Below, piece by piece: positions 50,499 to 62,887 of a stretch of 64,000 bases of DNA. Where the stretch lies: positions 71,858 to 135,857 of the forward strand of contig CAYOPI010000001.1 in the NCBI GenBank assembly GCA_964405825.1, written 5' to 3'. This DNA is from JBHJGM01 sp964405825 (GTDB lineage: Bacteria > Verrucomicrobiota > Verrucomicrobiia > Opitutales > JBHJGM01). Position numbers and translations under genes: made by a program. Position 1 is the first letter of the stretch; each line of letters opens with the position of its first letter. The notes beneath the pieces are model-generated. The model saw only the letters and a program-made list of their open reading frames with translations. It was not told the origin of the DNA and did not search any database.

Positions 50499-51527
50499 CT
50501 ACGCGGCCGGCTGCAGTCCCTTGCCGCCGAGCTTCGCAAGGGTGTCCGCCGCCGTCAGAATCACTTCCTTGTCTTGCAGGCGATCGATCCAGTCTGACGG
50601 AAGCTGGCCCAGGCCGAGTGAGGCACCCAGAAGGGCCCCGGCAATGGCCGCACGACCCGCATTGTCGCCACCCGCGCCCAGTATCTCCAGGATGCAGGTC
50701 TTGAAGTCCTCCGGGTACTTGATGGCCGCGTGCGCCGCCGAAGGAAAGCTGCACAGCAGCGGGCAACTCTGGCCCAGGGTCTGCGTCGCCTCGGCCACGC
50801 TCTTGTGCTTCAGCCCGAAGGCCTCGCCGAGTTTGCGGCGAATCTCCAGGTCCAGCGGCTCGGTCGATCCATCCAGTTGGGCCTCCACGCGGTGGAAGGC
50901 GCTGTGCAGGTCGCGCCCGGCCAGCAATTCGCGCAGGAGGGCCCCAAAGACACGATTGTAGGCGACGGCCCGGGCGTTGTTCTGGCGAACGCGGGTGGCC
51001 AGGCCAATCGCGCCGGCCCAGCCCTGATCCTGAAAATGCGCGGCCACCACTGGAGCGATCGAGGTCGCCGTGGCCAGCTGATCGTCGTCGGCGCCCTGCT
51101 GCCAGTCGTAACTCTCGGGCGTGTTGCCGCCGTCGAGCCAGCCGAGGTAGGTCTCCGCCGTGCCCCGCGAGGCACTGTCGAAGTAGCCCTCGTAGCCGTT
51201 TTGCGGGATGCAGTCAGCCGCCCAGGCCCGGCCGATCACCACCGGGTCACCCCGACCCGCTTCGGCCACCGCCTTCAGCACGCTCAAGGCGGCATCCCCG
51301 TAGTGCGTGAAGGCTCCCGGCGTCTTGCCAAAGTGGTAGTGGCCCTCGGCCGAGGCATCAAAGCCCCTGGGGCCGCCCGGAAACTGCTTCTCGATGTCCT
51401 GCAGGTTGTAGATCCAGTGCGAGCCCAGGGCGGCGGCATCGCCCACCAGCGCGCCCACGATCATCCCGGCCAGGCGGTCTTCCAGACCCGGCTTCACGAT
51501 TTCCGGTACAGCAACCTCGACGTCCAT
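50499..51527 (-). CDS. ADP-ribosylglycohydrolase family protein
   Basis: 342 residues. The family (DraG/ARH/J1-crystallin) is recognised from GMIVGALVGDAAALGSHWIY at the N-terminus and GAGGDNAGRAAIAGALLGA near the C-terminus, where acidic residues normally coordinate Mg2+; the usual DTD triad is replaced by GDN, so strict ADP-ribosylarginine hydrolase activity is uncertain. It is upstream of the BMC operon on the same strand with a 214-bp gap; whether it is functionally linked is unclear. Confidence 0.85.
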   Translation of the reverse strand: MDVEVAVPEIVKPGLEDRLAGMIVGALVGDAAALGSHWIYNLQDIEKQFPGGPRGFDASAEGHYHFGKTPGAFTHYGDAALSVLKAVAEAGRGDPVVIGRAWAADCIPQNGYEGYFDSASRGTAETYLGWLDGGNTPESYDWQQGADDDQLATATSIAPVVAAHFQDQGWAGAIGLATRVRQNNARAVAYNRVFGALLRELLAGRDLHSAFHRVEAQLDGSTEPLDLEIRRKLGEAFGLKHKSVAEATQTLGQSCPLLCSFPSAAHAAIKYPEDFKTCILEILGAGGDNAGRAAIAGALLGASLGLGQLPSDWIDRLQDKEVILTAADTLAKLGGKGLQPAA

Positions 51528-51617
51528 GCTCGCAACCTGTGCCGGCTCGGGCCAACCGCAAGCGCCCGTGAGCGGAAACCGTCGACACCCGCCGGAGCCT
51601 TTGCCAAGTCAGACCCC

Positions 51618-53615
51618 ATGAGCCTGCCTCCCCTCTCCTGGAACGTCCACGCCGACGCCTCGTTCGACCTCATCGCCCCGACCTTCGCCCTGCGCCGCTG
51701 CTATCCGGCTTTCGACCACGCGGCCCTGCGTCCGGTCTCCGTCGACGTGCAGCGGCACCCCGAAACCGGCGGCGCCACCCTGACCTACGAACTTGCCGGC
51801 GGCGGCGCCCTCACCCTGGAGCTTGGCACTGATCGCCATGGTCTGACCCTGGACAGCGCCCTGACGGGTCAACCCGAAGCCCCCCACTGGCTGCACCCGC
51901 TGGCCGATGGCGAACTCGAGGGCGCGCCGCTGCCCCGGCTCTTCCGCACGGGCATCGGCTTCTCGGGCCCGACCAACTTCGTCGACCTCGCCGCGCAGGA
52001 GGGCCGCTGGGGCTTTGAGTCCTATCTGGCCACCGCACTGGTCGACCAGACCGAGGGCACGCTCGTCTGGGGTGCCTTTGACCAGCGCAACTACCACCAC
52101 CAGTCCAGCGTCTCCAACCGCTTCTACACGCGCAACTTCCGCAACCGCAGCGTCGCCTGGGACCAGCCTGCGGTCGAGGCCGGCTTCGCCCTGGAGCGCA
52201 TCCCCCTGGAACGCGCCCGCCAGACGGTGCTACCCACCCTGCGTTTCGCCTGGGGCCAGGGGGCCTTCGACACCCTCCGGGCCCACTGCGGACGTCACGC
52301 CGATGCCAATGAGGTGCATTTGCACCACCCGCCGGCCTATCACTACTGCTCGTGGTACTGGCGCTTCCGCTACTACGACCAGCCGACGCTCGACCAGGTG
52401 CTGGAGGGCTTCCAGCGCACCGGCCAGCAGGTCCAGGCCGTGCAGATCGACGATGGCTACCAGACCAACTACGGCGACTGGCTGAGCTTCCGTGACTACT
52501 ACTGGCCCGAGGGCATCCAGGGGGCCTTCAAGTCCATTCAGCAGGCCGGTTACACCCCGGGTATCTGGGTCGGCCCCTTCATGGTCGGCAACCGCTCGCA
52601 GCTGGCCAGACAGCATCCGCAATGGCTCCTGAAGAGCCTCGATGGCCAGCCTGTGCAGGAGTGGAAGAACTACCGCGGGTCCAATCCCTCCGCCGGCCAC
52701 AACGAGGAACTGCACCGCCTCGACTCCAGCCATCCCGACGCGATGGAGTACCTCTGCGAGGTCCTGCGTACCTTCCGCGGCTGGGGGGCGCGTTTCTTCA
52801 AGACCGATTTCCTGGAATGGGGCTGGAACGACTCGACCCACGTGCGCCGCCACAGCCCGGGCAAGACCTCCGCGCAGTACTTTGACGACGCCATGAAAGC
52901 CTTTCGCGAGGCCATGGGCAGCGACGCCTACTGGCTGGGCTGCATCACCTACTTCGCCCCCAGCGTCGGTTACATGAACGGCATGCGCGTCTCCTCCGAC
53001 GTGGGCGTGGACTGGAGCACGCAGGGGGGCACCGGCAACGACGGCGTGGGCGGCGGCACCCAGAACTCCGTTTCGGAAACCTTCTACTGCCAGTTCTTCA
53101 ACAACGTCCTCTGGCAGAACGATCCCGACGTGCTCTTCCTGCGCGAGTTCCACATCAACCTCACCGAACTGGAGATCGAGACACTCGCCTACTTCTACGC
53201 CATCAGCGGTGCCAGCGTGAACACCTCCTGCCCCATCGGTCAGGTGGCCGAACACCGCCGCAAGCTCTGGGAGTTCCTGCGACCGGGCGACGTACCCACA
53301 ACCGCAGCCGCGCCCTTCTTCGCCGGCGATGACCGTCTGCGCGTCCTCACCCGCCGCTACGAGCAGACCGACGCCTGGGCCGTCCTGGTGATGAACCCCG
53401 GCGTCGAGGAACTCTGCGAGCGCTTCAGCGTGCAGGACCTCATCGGCCTGGAGAACGCCCACGCCTTTGACTGGAGCTACGAGGGCCACCGCCACTTCGG
53501 CGAGCATCACCACGTCTTCGCGCGCCTGCCCCGGCACGGTCACCGCTTGCTCTACCTCAACGCCCACGGCACCCCGCCACCGGACAACCTGACCCTGGGC
53601 GGGTATCTGGGCTAG
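51618..53615 (+). CDS. GH36-family alpha-galactosidase-like glycoside hydrolase
   Basis: 665 residues from the ATG at 51618; the open frame continues upstream but overlaps the divergent gene and looks non-coding. Clan GH-D motifs: WYWRFRYYD near the barrel start, VQIDDGYQTNYGDWL, GIWVGPFMVG, the nucleophile Asp397 in FFKTDFLEWG and the acid/base Asp461 in MRVSSDVGVDW. The N-terminal 250 residues are the beta-supersandwich domain. There is no signal peptide, so it is probably cytoplasmic, acting on imported galactosides. It abuts the convergent epimerase gene (stop codons adjacent). Confidence 0.9.
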   Translation: MSLPPLSWNVHADASFDLIAPTFALRRCYPAFDHAALRPVSVDVQRHPETGGATLTYELAGGGALTLELGTDRHGLTLDSALTGQPEAPHWLHPLADGELEGAPLPRLFRTGIGFSGPTNFVDLAAQEGRWGFESYLATALVDQTEGTLVWGAFDQRNYHHQSSVSNRFYTRNFRNRSVAWDQPAVEAGFALERIPLERARQTVLPTLRFAWGQGAFDTLRAHCGRHADANEVHLHHPPAYHYCSWYWRFRYYDQPTLDQVLEGFQRTGQQVQAVQIDDGYQTNYGDWLSFRDYYWPEGIQGAFKSIQQAGYTPGIWVGPFMVGNRSQLARQHPQWLLKSLDGQPVQEWKNYRGSNPSAGHNEELHRLDSSHPDAMEYLCEVLRTFRGWGARFFKTDFLEWGWNDSTHVRRHSPGKTSAQYFDDAMKAFREAMGSDAYWLGCITYFAPSVGYMNGMRVSSDVGVDWSTQGGTGNDGVGGGTQNSVSETFYCQFFNNVLWQNDPDVLFLREFHINLTELEIETLAYFYAISGASVNTSCPIGQVAEHRRKLWEFLRPGDVPTTAAAPFFAGDDRLRVLTRRYEQTDAWAVLVMNPGVEELCERFSVQDLIGLENAHAFDWSYEGHRHFGEHHHVFARLPRHGHRLLYLNAHGTPPPDNLTLGGYLG

Positions 53616-54530
53616 CTAGGCTCCGCTGCCGACCGCCTCGGCCTGGATCTCGGCCAGGTGTTCGGCGCTGGGGCGCGGGTGCCAGCCCGTATCGCGCGTG
53701 ATGGTCTCGATGTCGACGAGGGACTCGAGTTCATCGAGCGGTCGCTCCAGCCGCGTTCCCTGGTACCAGCGCTCGTAAAACTCCGGAATGGGCAAGCCCT
53801 CGACAGTCTCGGCGGCCGAGGGCAGGTACACGCGATACCCCGGCAGATCACTCTGCAGGATGGCCTCGCAGAGGGTCGCGGCATCGTCCTGCATCAGCCA
53901 GGCCACGTAATCGGGCAACCGGCTCGAGCGGTAGCGCCGGCTGGTCTGCCCGCGCACCAGGTAACCCCGCGTGCGCAGCCACGGAAACCGCAGCGCCACC
54001 CCCGACACACCGTGGCGCCGGCAGAAGTACTGCAACGTCTCCTCGCCCACCTGTTTGCTCAAGGCGTAGTCATTGTCGGGCGCGATCGGCGAGCGCTCGC
54101 TCAGCGGGAGGGAGAAGCCCGCGTCGTTGTCGCTGGCATGGGCCAGCAACCGGCGCCGCGTGCCGTAAATCTGGACCGAGCTGGCGAACAGCAGCTTCTG
54201 CGCGCCCTGGTCCACCGCCGCCTGGAAGACATTGAAATTGCTGGTGTTGTTGATCCGTATCAGCCGCTGCGGGTTGGTGTACCCGCTGCTGGGGATGTTC
54301 GCCAGGTGGATGACCGCATCGATGCCCTCACACAGGCTGTAGCAGACGTCGGAATGCGTCAGGTCGGCCACCTCCACACGCACGGGCACCTCGCGCAGCA
54401 CCTGCTGATCGGTCGCCCGCACCGAGTAACCCGCCTGCAGCAGGTGCCTGCAGAAGACGCTGCCCAGGCGACCCGTCGCCCCGGTCACCAGCACCCGCTT
54501 GCCCTCGGCTTGCCTCTCCACGGCGTACAA
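53616..54530 (-). CDS. NAD-dependent epimerase/dehydratase family protein
   Basis: 304-residue extended SDR: VLVTGATGRLGSVFC cofactor motif, DAVIHLANIPSSG, FASSVQIYG and the catalytic tyrosine pattern YALSKQVGE. The substrate is unknown, but the layout resembles UDP-glucose 4-epimerase-like or sugar-lactone dehydrogenases. No ATG is found; TTG at 54530 or GTG at 54521 is the likely start. It lies 34 bp downstream of lnt on the same strand. Confidence 0.85.
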   Translation of the reverse strand: MYAVERQAEGKRVLVTGATGRLGSVFCRHLLQAGYSVRATDQQVLREVPVRVEVADLTHSDVCYSLCEGIDAVIHLANIPSSGYTNPQRLIRINNTSNFNVFQAAVDQGAQKLLFASSVQIYGTRRRLLAHASDNDAGFSLPLSERSPIAPDNDYALSKQVGEETLQYFCRRHGVSGVALRFPWLRTRGYLVRGQTSRRYRSSRLPDYVAWLMQDDAATLCEAILQSDLPGYRVYLPSAAETVEGLPIPEFYERWYQGTRLERPLDELESLVDIETITRDTGWHPRPSAEHLAEIQAEAVGSGA

Positions 54531-54564
54531 CCTGCGCCGGTTGCGCCCGCCCGCAAATGAAAAC

Positions 54565-56226
54565 TCAAGCCCCCGGGCTTTTCGATGTGGGCTCAGCCAC
54601 CTTCCCGCGTCGGCAGACCGCGACCGTCGCCAGCATCAGCAACGCACACACGGCCACGAACCAGTCGCCCCATTTCGCATAGAGGGTGAGGCGTCCGCGC
54701 CAGGCCGATTGCGCCTCGACCTGCACGACCGTCCACCCGCCCGCGTAGATGGTCTTGCCCTCATCGGGCAGGAAGACGAAGCGGATGCGCCCGTTCTCAT
54801 CAATCCAGCCGCTCCAGCCGTTGTTGCCGCAGCGCACCACCGGTCGACGCAGTTCCGCCGCGCGCAAAACCGAATGGGCCGCGTGCTGGTAAGCCCCGGC
54901 CTCCTCGCCGTACCAGCCGTTGTTGGTGGCCACATAAAGAATGTCGGCGCCCTCGTTGACCAGCTCACGCGCCAGATGCGGAAAGATGTCCTCGTAGCAG
55001 ACCAGCGCACCAAAACGCCAGGGCTGACCGGCCACCTGCGTGTCCAGCAGGACGGGCGCATCACCGGCGTTGGTGTCGATCTCGATGGGCACCACCTTGT
55101 CCAGCGGCAGGATACCCTCCAACGGCGTGTATTCGCCAAAGGGCACGAGCTTGCGCTTGGCCTGATACCTCGGCGAGAGGCCAGCCTCCGGCTCCACCAG
55201 AAAGACGCCGTTGTACAGCTCATTGACGGACGGACGCCCCAGATCGCCCGTCAGCAACGGGACACCGGCCGCACGCACCAGCGCCTCCACCGCACGGCGT
55301 TTGCCGTCGGTGCCATAGTGCTCGATTGCGCCCGGGGCCGCCGTCTCCGGCCAGAAGATCACCTCGGGATTGGCCACCAGCGAGTCGCGGGTCTTCTCGC
55401 GCACGGATGCCCAGGCCTGCTCGGCCATCCCGGGGGCCCACTTCAGCTCGGCCGGAATATCCGGCTGAATCAACGCTGCGCGGAAGCCTGGATTGTCCTC
55501 GCCCGAGGTAACGCCGCTCCCCGTCAGCAGCCCGGCAAACGGCCCGGCCACCAGCGCGATCAGCGCCACGTAGAACTCCGGGCACAAACCCCTGCCGCCC
55601 TGGCGACGCCGCACCCGCGGCCAGAACTGCCGCAACCTCACCGCCAGCCCCAGGTTGAAAAACACCAGCACGAACGACAGCCCCCAACTGCCCGTCCACG
55701 GCAGCAGCGAGAGCATCAGCGGGTTCTCCCAGAACGCCGCCGCCAGCGGCAGCCACGGAAAGCCCGTCAGCAGCCACGTGCGCAACCACTCCAGAAAAAC
55801 CCAGAAGCCCGCCAGCCCGGCCAGAGCGACCAGCCGCGTCGAAATCGATGCCTCCAGCACCCGTGGCAGGACCAGGCGCAACCCGGCCAGCCACGCCATC
55901 AGGAACAGGCCCGTCACCAGACCCAGTCCAAGAAAAGCCCCCCAGGCTGCCGCAAACGGGATCGGCAGGTTGCGCAGCCACACCACCAGAACGGCCCAGG
56001 CCAGCCAGCCGCTGAGGAAAGCCGTCGGCAGGAAAATGCGCCAGCGCGGGGCCGACGCTGCCCAGATCGCAAACGGCACGGCGAAGACAAAAGCGCCCTC
56101 GGCCAGGTCCAGGTTCGGGAACGCCGCCACGTAGAAACCGGCACACCACAGCCCGCAAAACAACGCGAGCGCCCACGAGGGCACCCGCCCACGCGGCAAT
56201 CTCCCACCGTTATCGGACGTGCTCAT
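54565..56226 (-). CDS. lnt: Apolipoprotein N-acyltransferase
   Basis: Transfers an acyl chain to the N-terminal Cys of lipoproteins in the inner membrane. 553 residues: about seven hydrophobic segments in the first 230 residues, then the nitrilase-like domain. The catalytic triad is recognised as Glu in IFWPETAAPG, Lys in QAKRKLVPFGEYTP and Cys in ALVCYEDIFP. WYGEEAGAYQHAAHSVLRA follows the usual NDxWF region, here ATNNGWYG. A last membrane segment closes the protein. Presence fits a diderm with lipoproteins such as those predicted in this window. Confidence 0.93.
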   Translation of the reverse strand: MSTSDNGGRLPRGRVPSWALALFCGLWCAGFYVAAFPNLDLAEGAFVFAVPFAIWAASAPRWRIFLPTAFLSGWLAWAVLVVWLRNLPIPFAAAWGAFLGLGLVTGLFLMAWLAGLRLVLPRVLEASISTRLVALAGLAGFWVFLEWLRTWLLTGFPWLPLAAAFWENPLMLSLLPWTGSWGLSFVLVFFNLGLAVRLRQFWPRVRRRQGGRGLCPEFYVALIALVAGPFAGLLTGSGVTSGEDNPGFRAALIQPDIPAELKWAPGMAEQAWASVREKTRDSLVANPEVIFWPETAAPGAIEHYGTDGKRRAVEALVRAAGVPLLTGDLGRPSVNELYNGVFLVEPEAGLSPRYQAKRKLVPFGEYTPLEGILPLDKVVPIEIDTNAGDAPVLLDTQVAGQPWRFGALVCYEDIFPHLARELVNEGADILYVATNNGWYGEEAGAYQHAAHSVLRAAELRRPVVRCGNNGWSGWIDENGRIRFVFLPDEGKTIYAGGWTVVQVEAQSAWRGRLTLYAKWGDWFVAVCALLMLATVAVCRRGKVAEPTSKSPGA

Positions 56227-56281
56227 GCACTCGGGTAAAGGCCTCCGGCGACACCCCCTTCTGCCGCCTCGTCCACCGGCC

Positions 56282-59458
<3,177 letters not shown>

Positions 59459-59631
59459 GGCGTCAACTACGGGGAAATGCGTGCGTGAGGCTGTGCCCGA
59501 ACCTATCGGCCCAATCCGACAACCCAAAACCATGCAGGTTGCCCGCCCCCGCCCCCAAACGCAAGGGTTTGTCGCCGCCTGGACGCCACCGAAGACCTTG
59601 AGTCCCGCAGCAACGACGCTATCCTCTCCGC

Positions 59632-61812
59632 ATGCCCTCAAACCCTGCGCATCTGACCTGGATTCTGGTGACGGCTCTGCTGGCTCTGGCGGTCGGCGTC
59701 TCGGCCCGGACGATCACCGTTGATCTCACCCAGCCCGTCTCCGATGTGGACGACACCCCGGTCGGCCTGAACGTGAGCTACCTGATGGATGACGACGCCC
59801 GCGTCTCGCGCGACATCTCCACCGAGGACGCTCTCGGAGGCATGCGGGTGGGCTACCTGCGCTACCCTGGCGGCGAAAAGGCCGACAATTACCTCTGGAG
59901 CCAATCCCCCTGGACGCAGCCCGCGCCCGTCGCCGCCCGACCCCACGCCTGGCCCACCACCGACAACCGCTTCTACCTTTCCGACCGCACCACCGCCCGC
60001 GACGAGACGATGGACTTCGACGAGTTCATGGTCCTCTGCCAGGCCGTCGGGGCCGAGCCGGTCATCTGCGTGGCCTTCGACAGCATGTACAAGGCCGCCA
60101 GTGGCTCCGAGACGCCCCCGACCAAGGCGCACCTCTTGGAAAACGCCGTGGAGTGGGTCCGCTACGCCAACGTCACCCGGGGCTACAACGTGCGTTACTG
60201 GACCCTCGGCAACGAGACCGACTACGGCACCAGTTACGCGGGCGACAACCCCGGGGCGAATACCTTTGGCCGGGATGCCGCCGAGTTTGCCCAGGCCATG
60301 AAAGCCGTCGACCCGAGCATCCTCGTCGGGGTCAACGGGCACAGCTGGCAGTGGTTTGGCACCGTCCTCAGTCACGCGGGCCCGTACGTGGACTTCATCG
60401 AGGTCCACACCTACCCGTTCTGGAACCTGGACAGCTACGACGCCTACCGCACCGGCAACCACGACAACCGCATCCTCAACGAGGTCAACAACATCGCCCT
60501 GCGCGCGCTCAACAACCAGAGCCCGGCCGAACGCGACCGCCTCTTCATCACCCTCACCGAGACCGGCGCGCTGTACTTTGACGACGGGCCCGGCTGGGCC
60601 AACGTCAACAACCTCGGCAAGGCCCTGGCCACCTTTGAGATCCTCGCCCGGCACCTCGAGGTCGACAAGGTCGCCTTCACCCTGCTGTGGAACACCCGCT
60701 GGATCGACAACGACGATGCCCGCATCGTGGGAGACGTGCCGCCGCCCGCCGGCGTTGAAGCACTGACCAACGCGGAGGACCCCGGCATTGAACTCGGCGG
60801 GGTCTGGCAGACCGGCGCTACGCTCGAGATCACCAGCGACGCCCACACCGGCAGCCAGGCCCTTCTCAACACCGGCGCCTACCACGACATCCAAATCCCC
60901 GCCTCCCTCTTCGCGCCCGACACCGCCTACACCTTCTCGTACTGGGGCAAGCGCCTGGACAGCTCCAGGTGGGCGGTCGCGGGCATCACCTTTTTCAACG
61001 GCTCCCAGAAGGTCGTCGACGCCAAGGTCAACACCTCCGGCGGCACCTACAACGAGTACTCGGCCAACTTCACCACCCCGTCCGACTTCGATTCGGTCTT
61101 CCTCTGGAACATGTCCCAGGGCGGCGGGCAGTTCCTCGTCGACGATTACTCGGTCGTCACCCGAGGCTCACCGGGCGGTGATCCTCCCAGCGCCTACGAC
61201 GCCCTCGACCGCGCCGGCAACCTCAACGCCACCGGGCAGGTCCTCGGCCTGCTCGGGCGCTTCCTCAAGGACCAGATGGTCGCAGTCTCCGGTGAGAACG
61301 CCGCCGTGCGGGCCTTCGCCACGGTCTCCGACGCCGGCGCGCTCTCGGTCTTCCTGCTCAACAAGGAGTACGACACCCGCTCGGTCACGCTGAATCTCCA
61401 AGGGCACCGGGGCACGCCGCAGGCGGTTTGCTGGCGCTTCACCGGTAACGACGTCGAGGACGCCGAGCCTACCGTGGCCCGCGACGGGGTTGTCGAACTC
61501 AGCGGCAACAGCACCACCGTGAGCCTGCCACCCACGTCGATCACCGTCCTGGACTTTGCGCCCTTGCCCGCGCCCGCCATCGGCCCTTCACCGACGACCT
61601 CCAACCACCTGCACCTGGAGTGGATGGCCTCCGAATCGTGGTACTACTGGGTGAAGCACGCCGGCAGCCTGAGCAACGAACGCCCCTGGCCCGATGCCAG
61701 CGATTTCACGCCCGGTCAGCCCGGCATGGACGGGCTGATGTCCCTCGAAATCAACGCGGAGTCCCAGCCCCAAGGTTTCTTCGAGGTCCACTACAGCCCC
61801 GAGTTGCCGTAG
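59632..61812 (+). CDS. Secreted clan GH-A glycoside hydrolase with a carbohydrate-binding-like domain
   Basis: 726 residues with a signal peptide (hydrophobic 9-23, cut near VSARTI). The barrel contains YWTLGNETDY with acid/base Glu195 and FITLTETGALYF with the probable nucleophile Glu310, the GNE/TE pattern of clan GH-A (GH39/GH51/GH30 style). Residues about 375-520 form a CBM4/9-like jelly roll (DPGIELGGVWQTGATLEI, HTGSQALLNTG). The last ~60 residues (LEWMASESWYYWVKHAG and ending FFEVHYSPELP) look like a terminal domain common on exported Verrucomicrobial proteins. Substrate unknown; alpha-arabinosides or beta-agarans are candidates. Confidence 0.82.
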   Translation: MPSNPAHLTWILVTALLALAVGVSARTITVDLTQPVSDVDDTPVGLNVSYLMDDDARVSRDISTEDALGGMRVGYLRYPGGEKADNYLWSQSPWTQPAPVAARPHAWPTTDNRFYLSDRTTARDETMDFDEFMVLCQAVGAEPVICVAFDSMYKAASGSETPPTKAHLLENAVEWVRYANVTRGYNVRYWTLGNETDYGTSYAGDNPGANTFGRDAAEFAQAMKAVDPSILVGVNGHSWQWFGTVLSHAGPYVDFIEVHTYPFWNLDSYDAYRTGNHDNRILNEVNNIALRALNNQSPAERDRLFITLTETGALYFDDGPGWANVNNLGKALATFEILARHLEVDKVAFTLLWNTRWIDNDDARIVGDVPPPAGVEALTNAEDPGIELGGVWQTGATLEITSDAHTGSQALLNTGAYHDIQIPASLFAPDTAYTFSYWGKRLDSSRWAVAGITFFNGSQKVVDAKVNTSGGTYNEYSANFTTPSDFDSVFLWNMSQGGGQFLVDDYSVVTRGSPGGDPPSAYDALDRAGNLNATGQVLGLLGRFLKDQMVAVSGENAAVRAFATVSDAGALSVFLLNKEYDTRSVTLNLQGHRGTPQAVCWRFTGNDVEDAEPTVARDGVVELSGNSTTVSLPPTSITVLDFAPLPAPAIGPSPTTSNHLHLEWMASESWYYWVKHAGSLSNERPWPDASDFTPGQPGMDGLMSLEINAESQPQGFFEVHYSPELP

Positions 61813-61836
61813 AAGTCTCCCGCCAGCCCGCAAACG

Positions 61837-61862
61837 AAAAAAGCCCGCCACCCCTGACGGGC
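61837..61862 (-). terminator. Rho-independent terminator of the PEP-CTERM gene
   Basis: On the minus strand, GCCCGTCA, loop GGGG and TGGCGGGC form an 8-bp stem with one G-U pair, directly followed by six T. It lies 34 bp after the stop of the PEP-CTERM frame and 25 bp beyond the stop of the convergent glycoside hydrolase gene. Confidence 0.88.
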
Positions 61863-61895
61863 GACGGACTGTCTTGAAAAAGGAAAGCCGGGAAA

Positions 61896-62705
61896 TCAGG
61901 CGCGGCGCAGGCGGCGACGCAGCAGCGCCAGACCCAGCCCAAGCGCGCCAAAGATGGCCGCGTAGGTCGAGGGCTCGGGAATCGGCTCGTACTTGTACTG
62001 CAGGGTCGCCTCACCACCGGCGAGCGAGATCGTGATCTCCAGGCCGGGTTCGCCATGGTTGTCCAGGGTGGCCGTACCTTCCAGCTCGACAAAGGACGTG
62101 ATCGACAGAGCGGTCACTTCGCCGGCGCCGACAAAATCGGATTCAACGAACTCCGCATCGGTCGCAAAGATGGTTCCCATCGGAAGCAGGCCCTCGGTTT
62201 CAAAGGCACCGTACGTGTCTGTGACCTGGTCGTCGAAGAAGAAAAGATCATCGAAAATGAAGTCCTGCGGGTCTTCGTCAAAGGCCCCCAAGGTCGGAAT
62301 GTCACTGTTATCAAAGGTGATGGCAAAACCGCTGGTGCCGCCGTTCGGTCGGTAGATGACGCTGGTCTGCGAGAGATCCGTAAAGGCCGGCTCGTAGGCC
62401 GCCGTGAACAGCTCGTTCTCATCGAAGACGTCCGAGGCCTAGAAAAAGTACTCGACCGTTACGGAAACCTGCGCGGTCAAGATCACCTGTTGCAGGGTGC
62501 CCAGGCTGGCGTCGAATTTCTGAAAGCCCGAGAAAGCGCTCGAGGCTTCAACACCAATGAACGAGTCGTCGATGCTGACGAAGGTGCCGTTGCTGGCCGG
62601 GTCGAAGTTGATTGTCTGTACATCCGTGAAAACAGACGCCGAAGTCGAAGCGGCAGTGAAGACGAACGCCGAAAACAGGCATGCGGAAGTCTTGCGCAGA
62701 AACAT
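61896..62705 (-). pseudogene. PEP-CTERM surface protein gene interrupted by one in-frame TAG
   Basis: One reading frame of 270 codons from the ATG at 62705. It has a signal peptide (MFLRKTSACLFSAFVFTAAS), a domain resembling the choice-of-anchor E type (FQKFDASLGTLQQVILTAQV), and a classical PEP-CTERM ending: IPEPSTYAAIFGALGLGLAL followed by an Arg-rich tail. The only stop inside is TAG at 62441-62439, after VEYFF. The next ~180 codons remain open, in frame and without decay, so a recent nonsense mutation, a sequencing error or read-through are all possible. PEP-CTERM proteins are sorted by exosortase, which is not in the window. Confidence 0.82.
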
Positions 62706-62737
62706 GGGAGAGGTGTTTGGGGGAAACTGAAGGGTGA

Positions 62738-62768
62738 ATGTCTCCGTAAAGTCTCACAAACGAGACAT
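62738..62768. repeat. Inverted repeat upstream of the PEP-CTERM gene
   Basis: ATGTCTC (62738-62744) pairs with GAGACAT (62762-62768), and an additional GTCTC (62751-62755) lies inside, able to pair with the same right arm. The element sits about 33-63 bases upstream of the PEP-CTERM ATG and could be an operator. No regulator is assigned. Confidence 0.4.
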
Positions 62769-62887
62769 ATGCGCGCAACCCAAAAATGCAGGGCCATGTA
62801 ATTTTTCCTGACCCTCTCAGGTTTCACGCCATAAATCCCGGCACCTTAAGCATTTCCAAAGCCGCGTTTTTCCGATATTCGGACGTT

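Noticed and set aside
50730..51617. Upstream extension of the GH36 frame
   Set aside because: It is antisense to the ADP-ribosylglycohydrolase gene and lacks any domain pattern; the ATG at 51618 starts the known fold.
54570..54590. Terminator-like AAGCCCCCGGGCTT at the end of lnt
   Set aside because: The possible loop is too short for a stable hairpin in full length, and the sequence is part of the lnt coding region.
54499..56238. 579-codon plus-strand frame opposite lnt
   Set aside because: Translation is Gln/Arg/Pro-rich and antisense to a clear apolipoprotein N-acyltransferase.
62720..62810. Sigma-54 promoter before the PEP-CTERM gene
   Set aside because: I searched for GG and GC spaced by 10 bases, as expected since some PEP-CTERM genes use sigma-54, but found no match on the minus strand.
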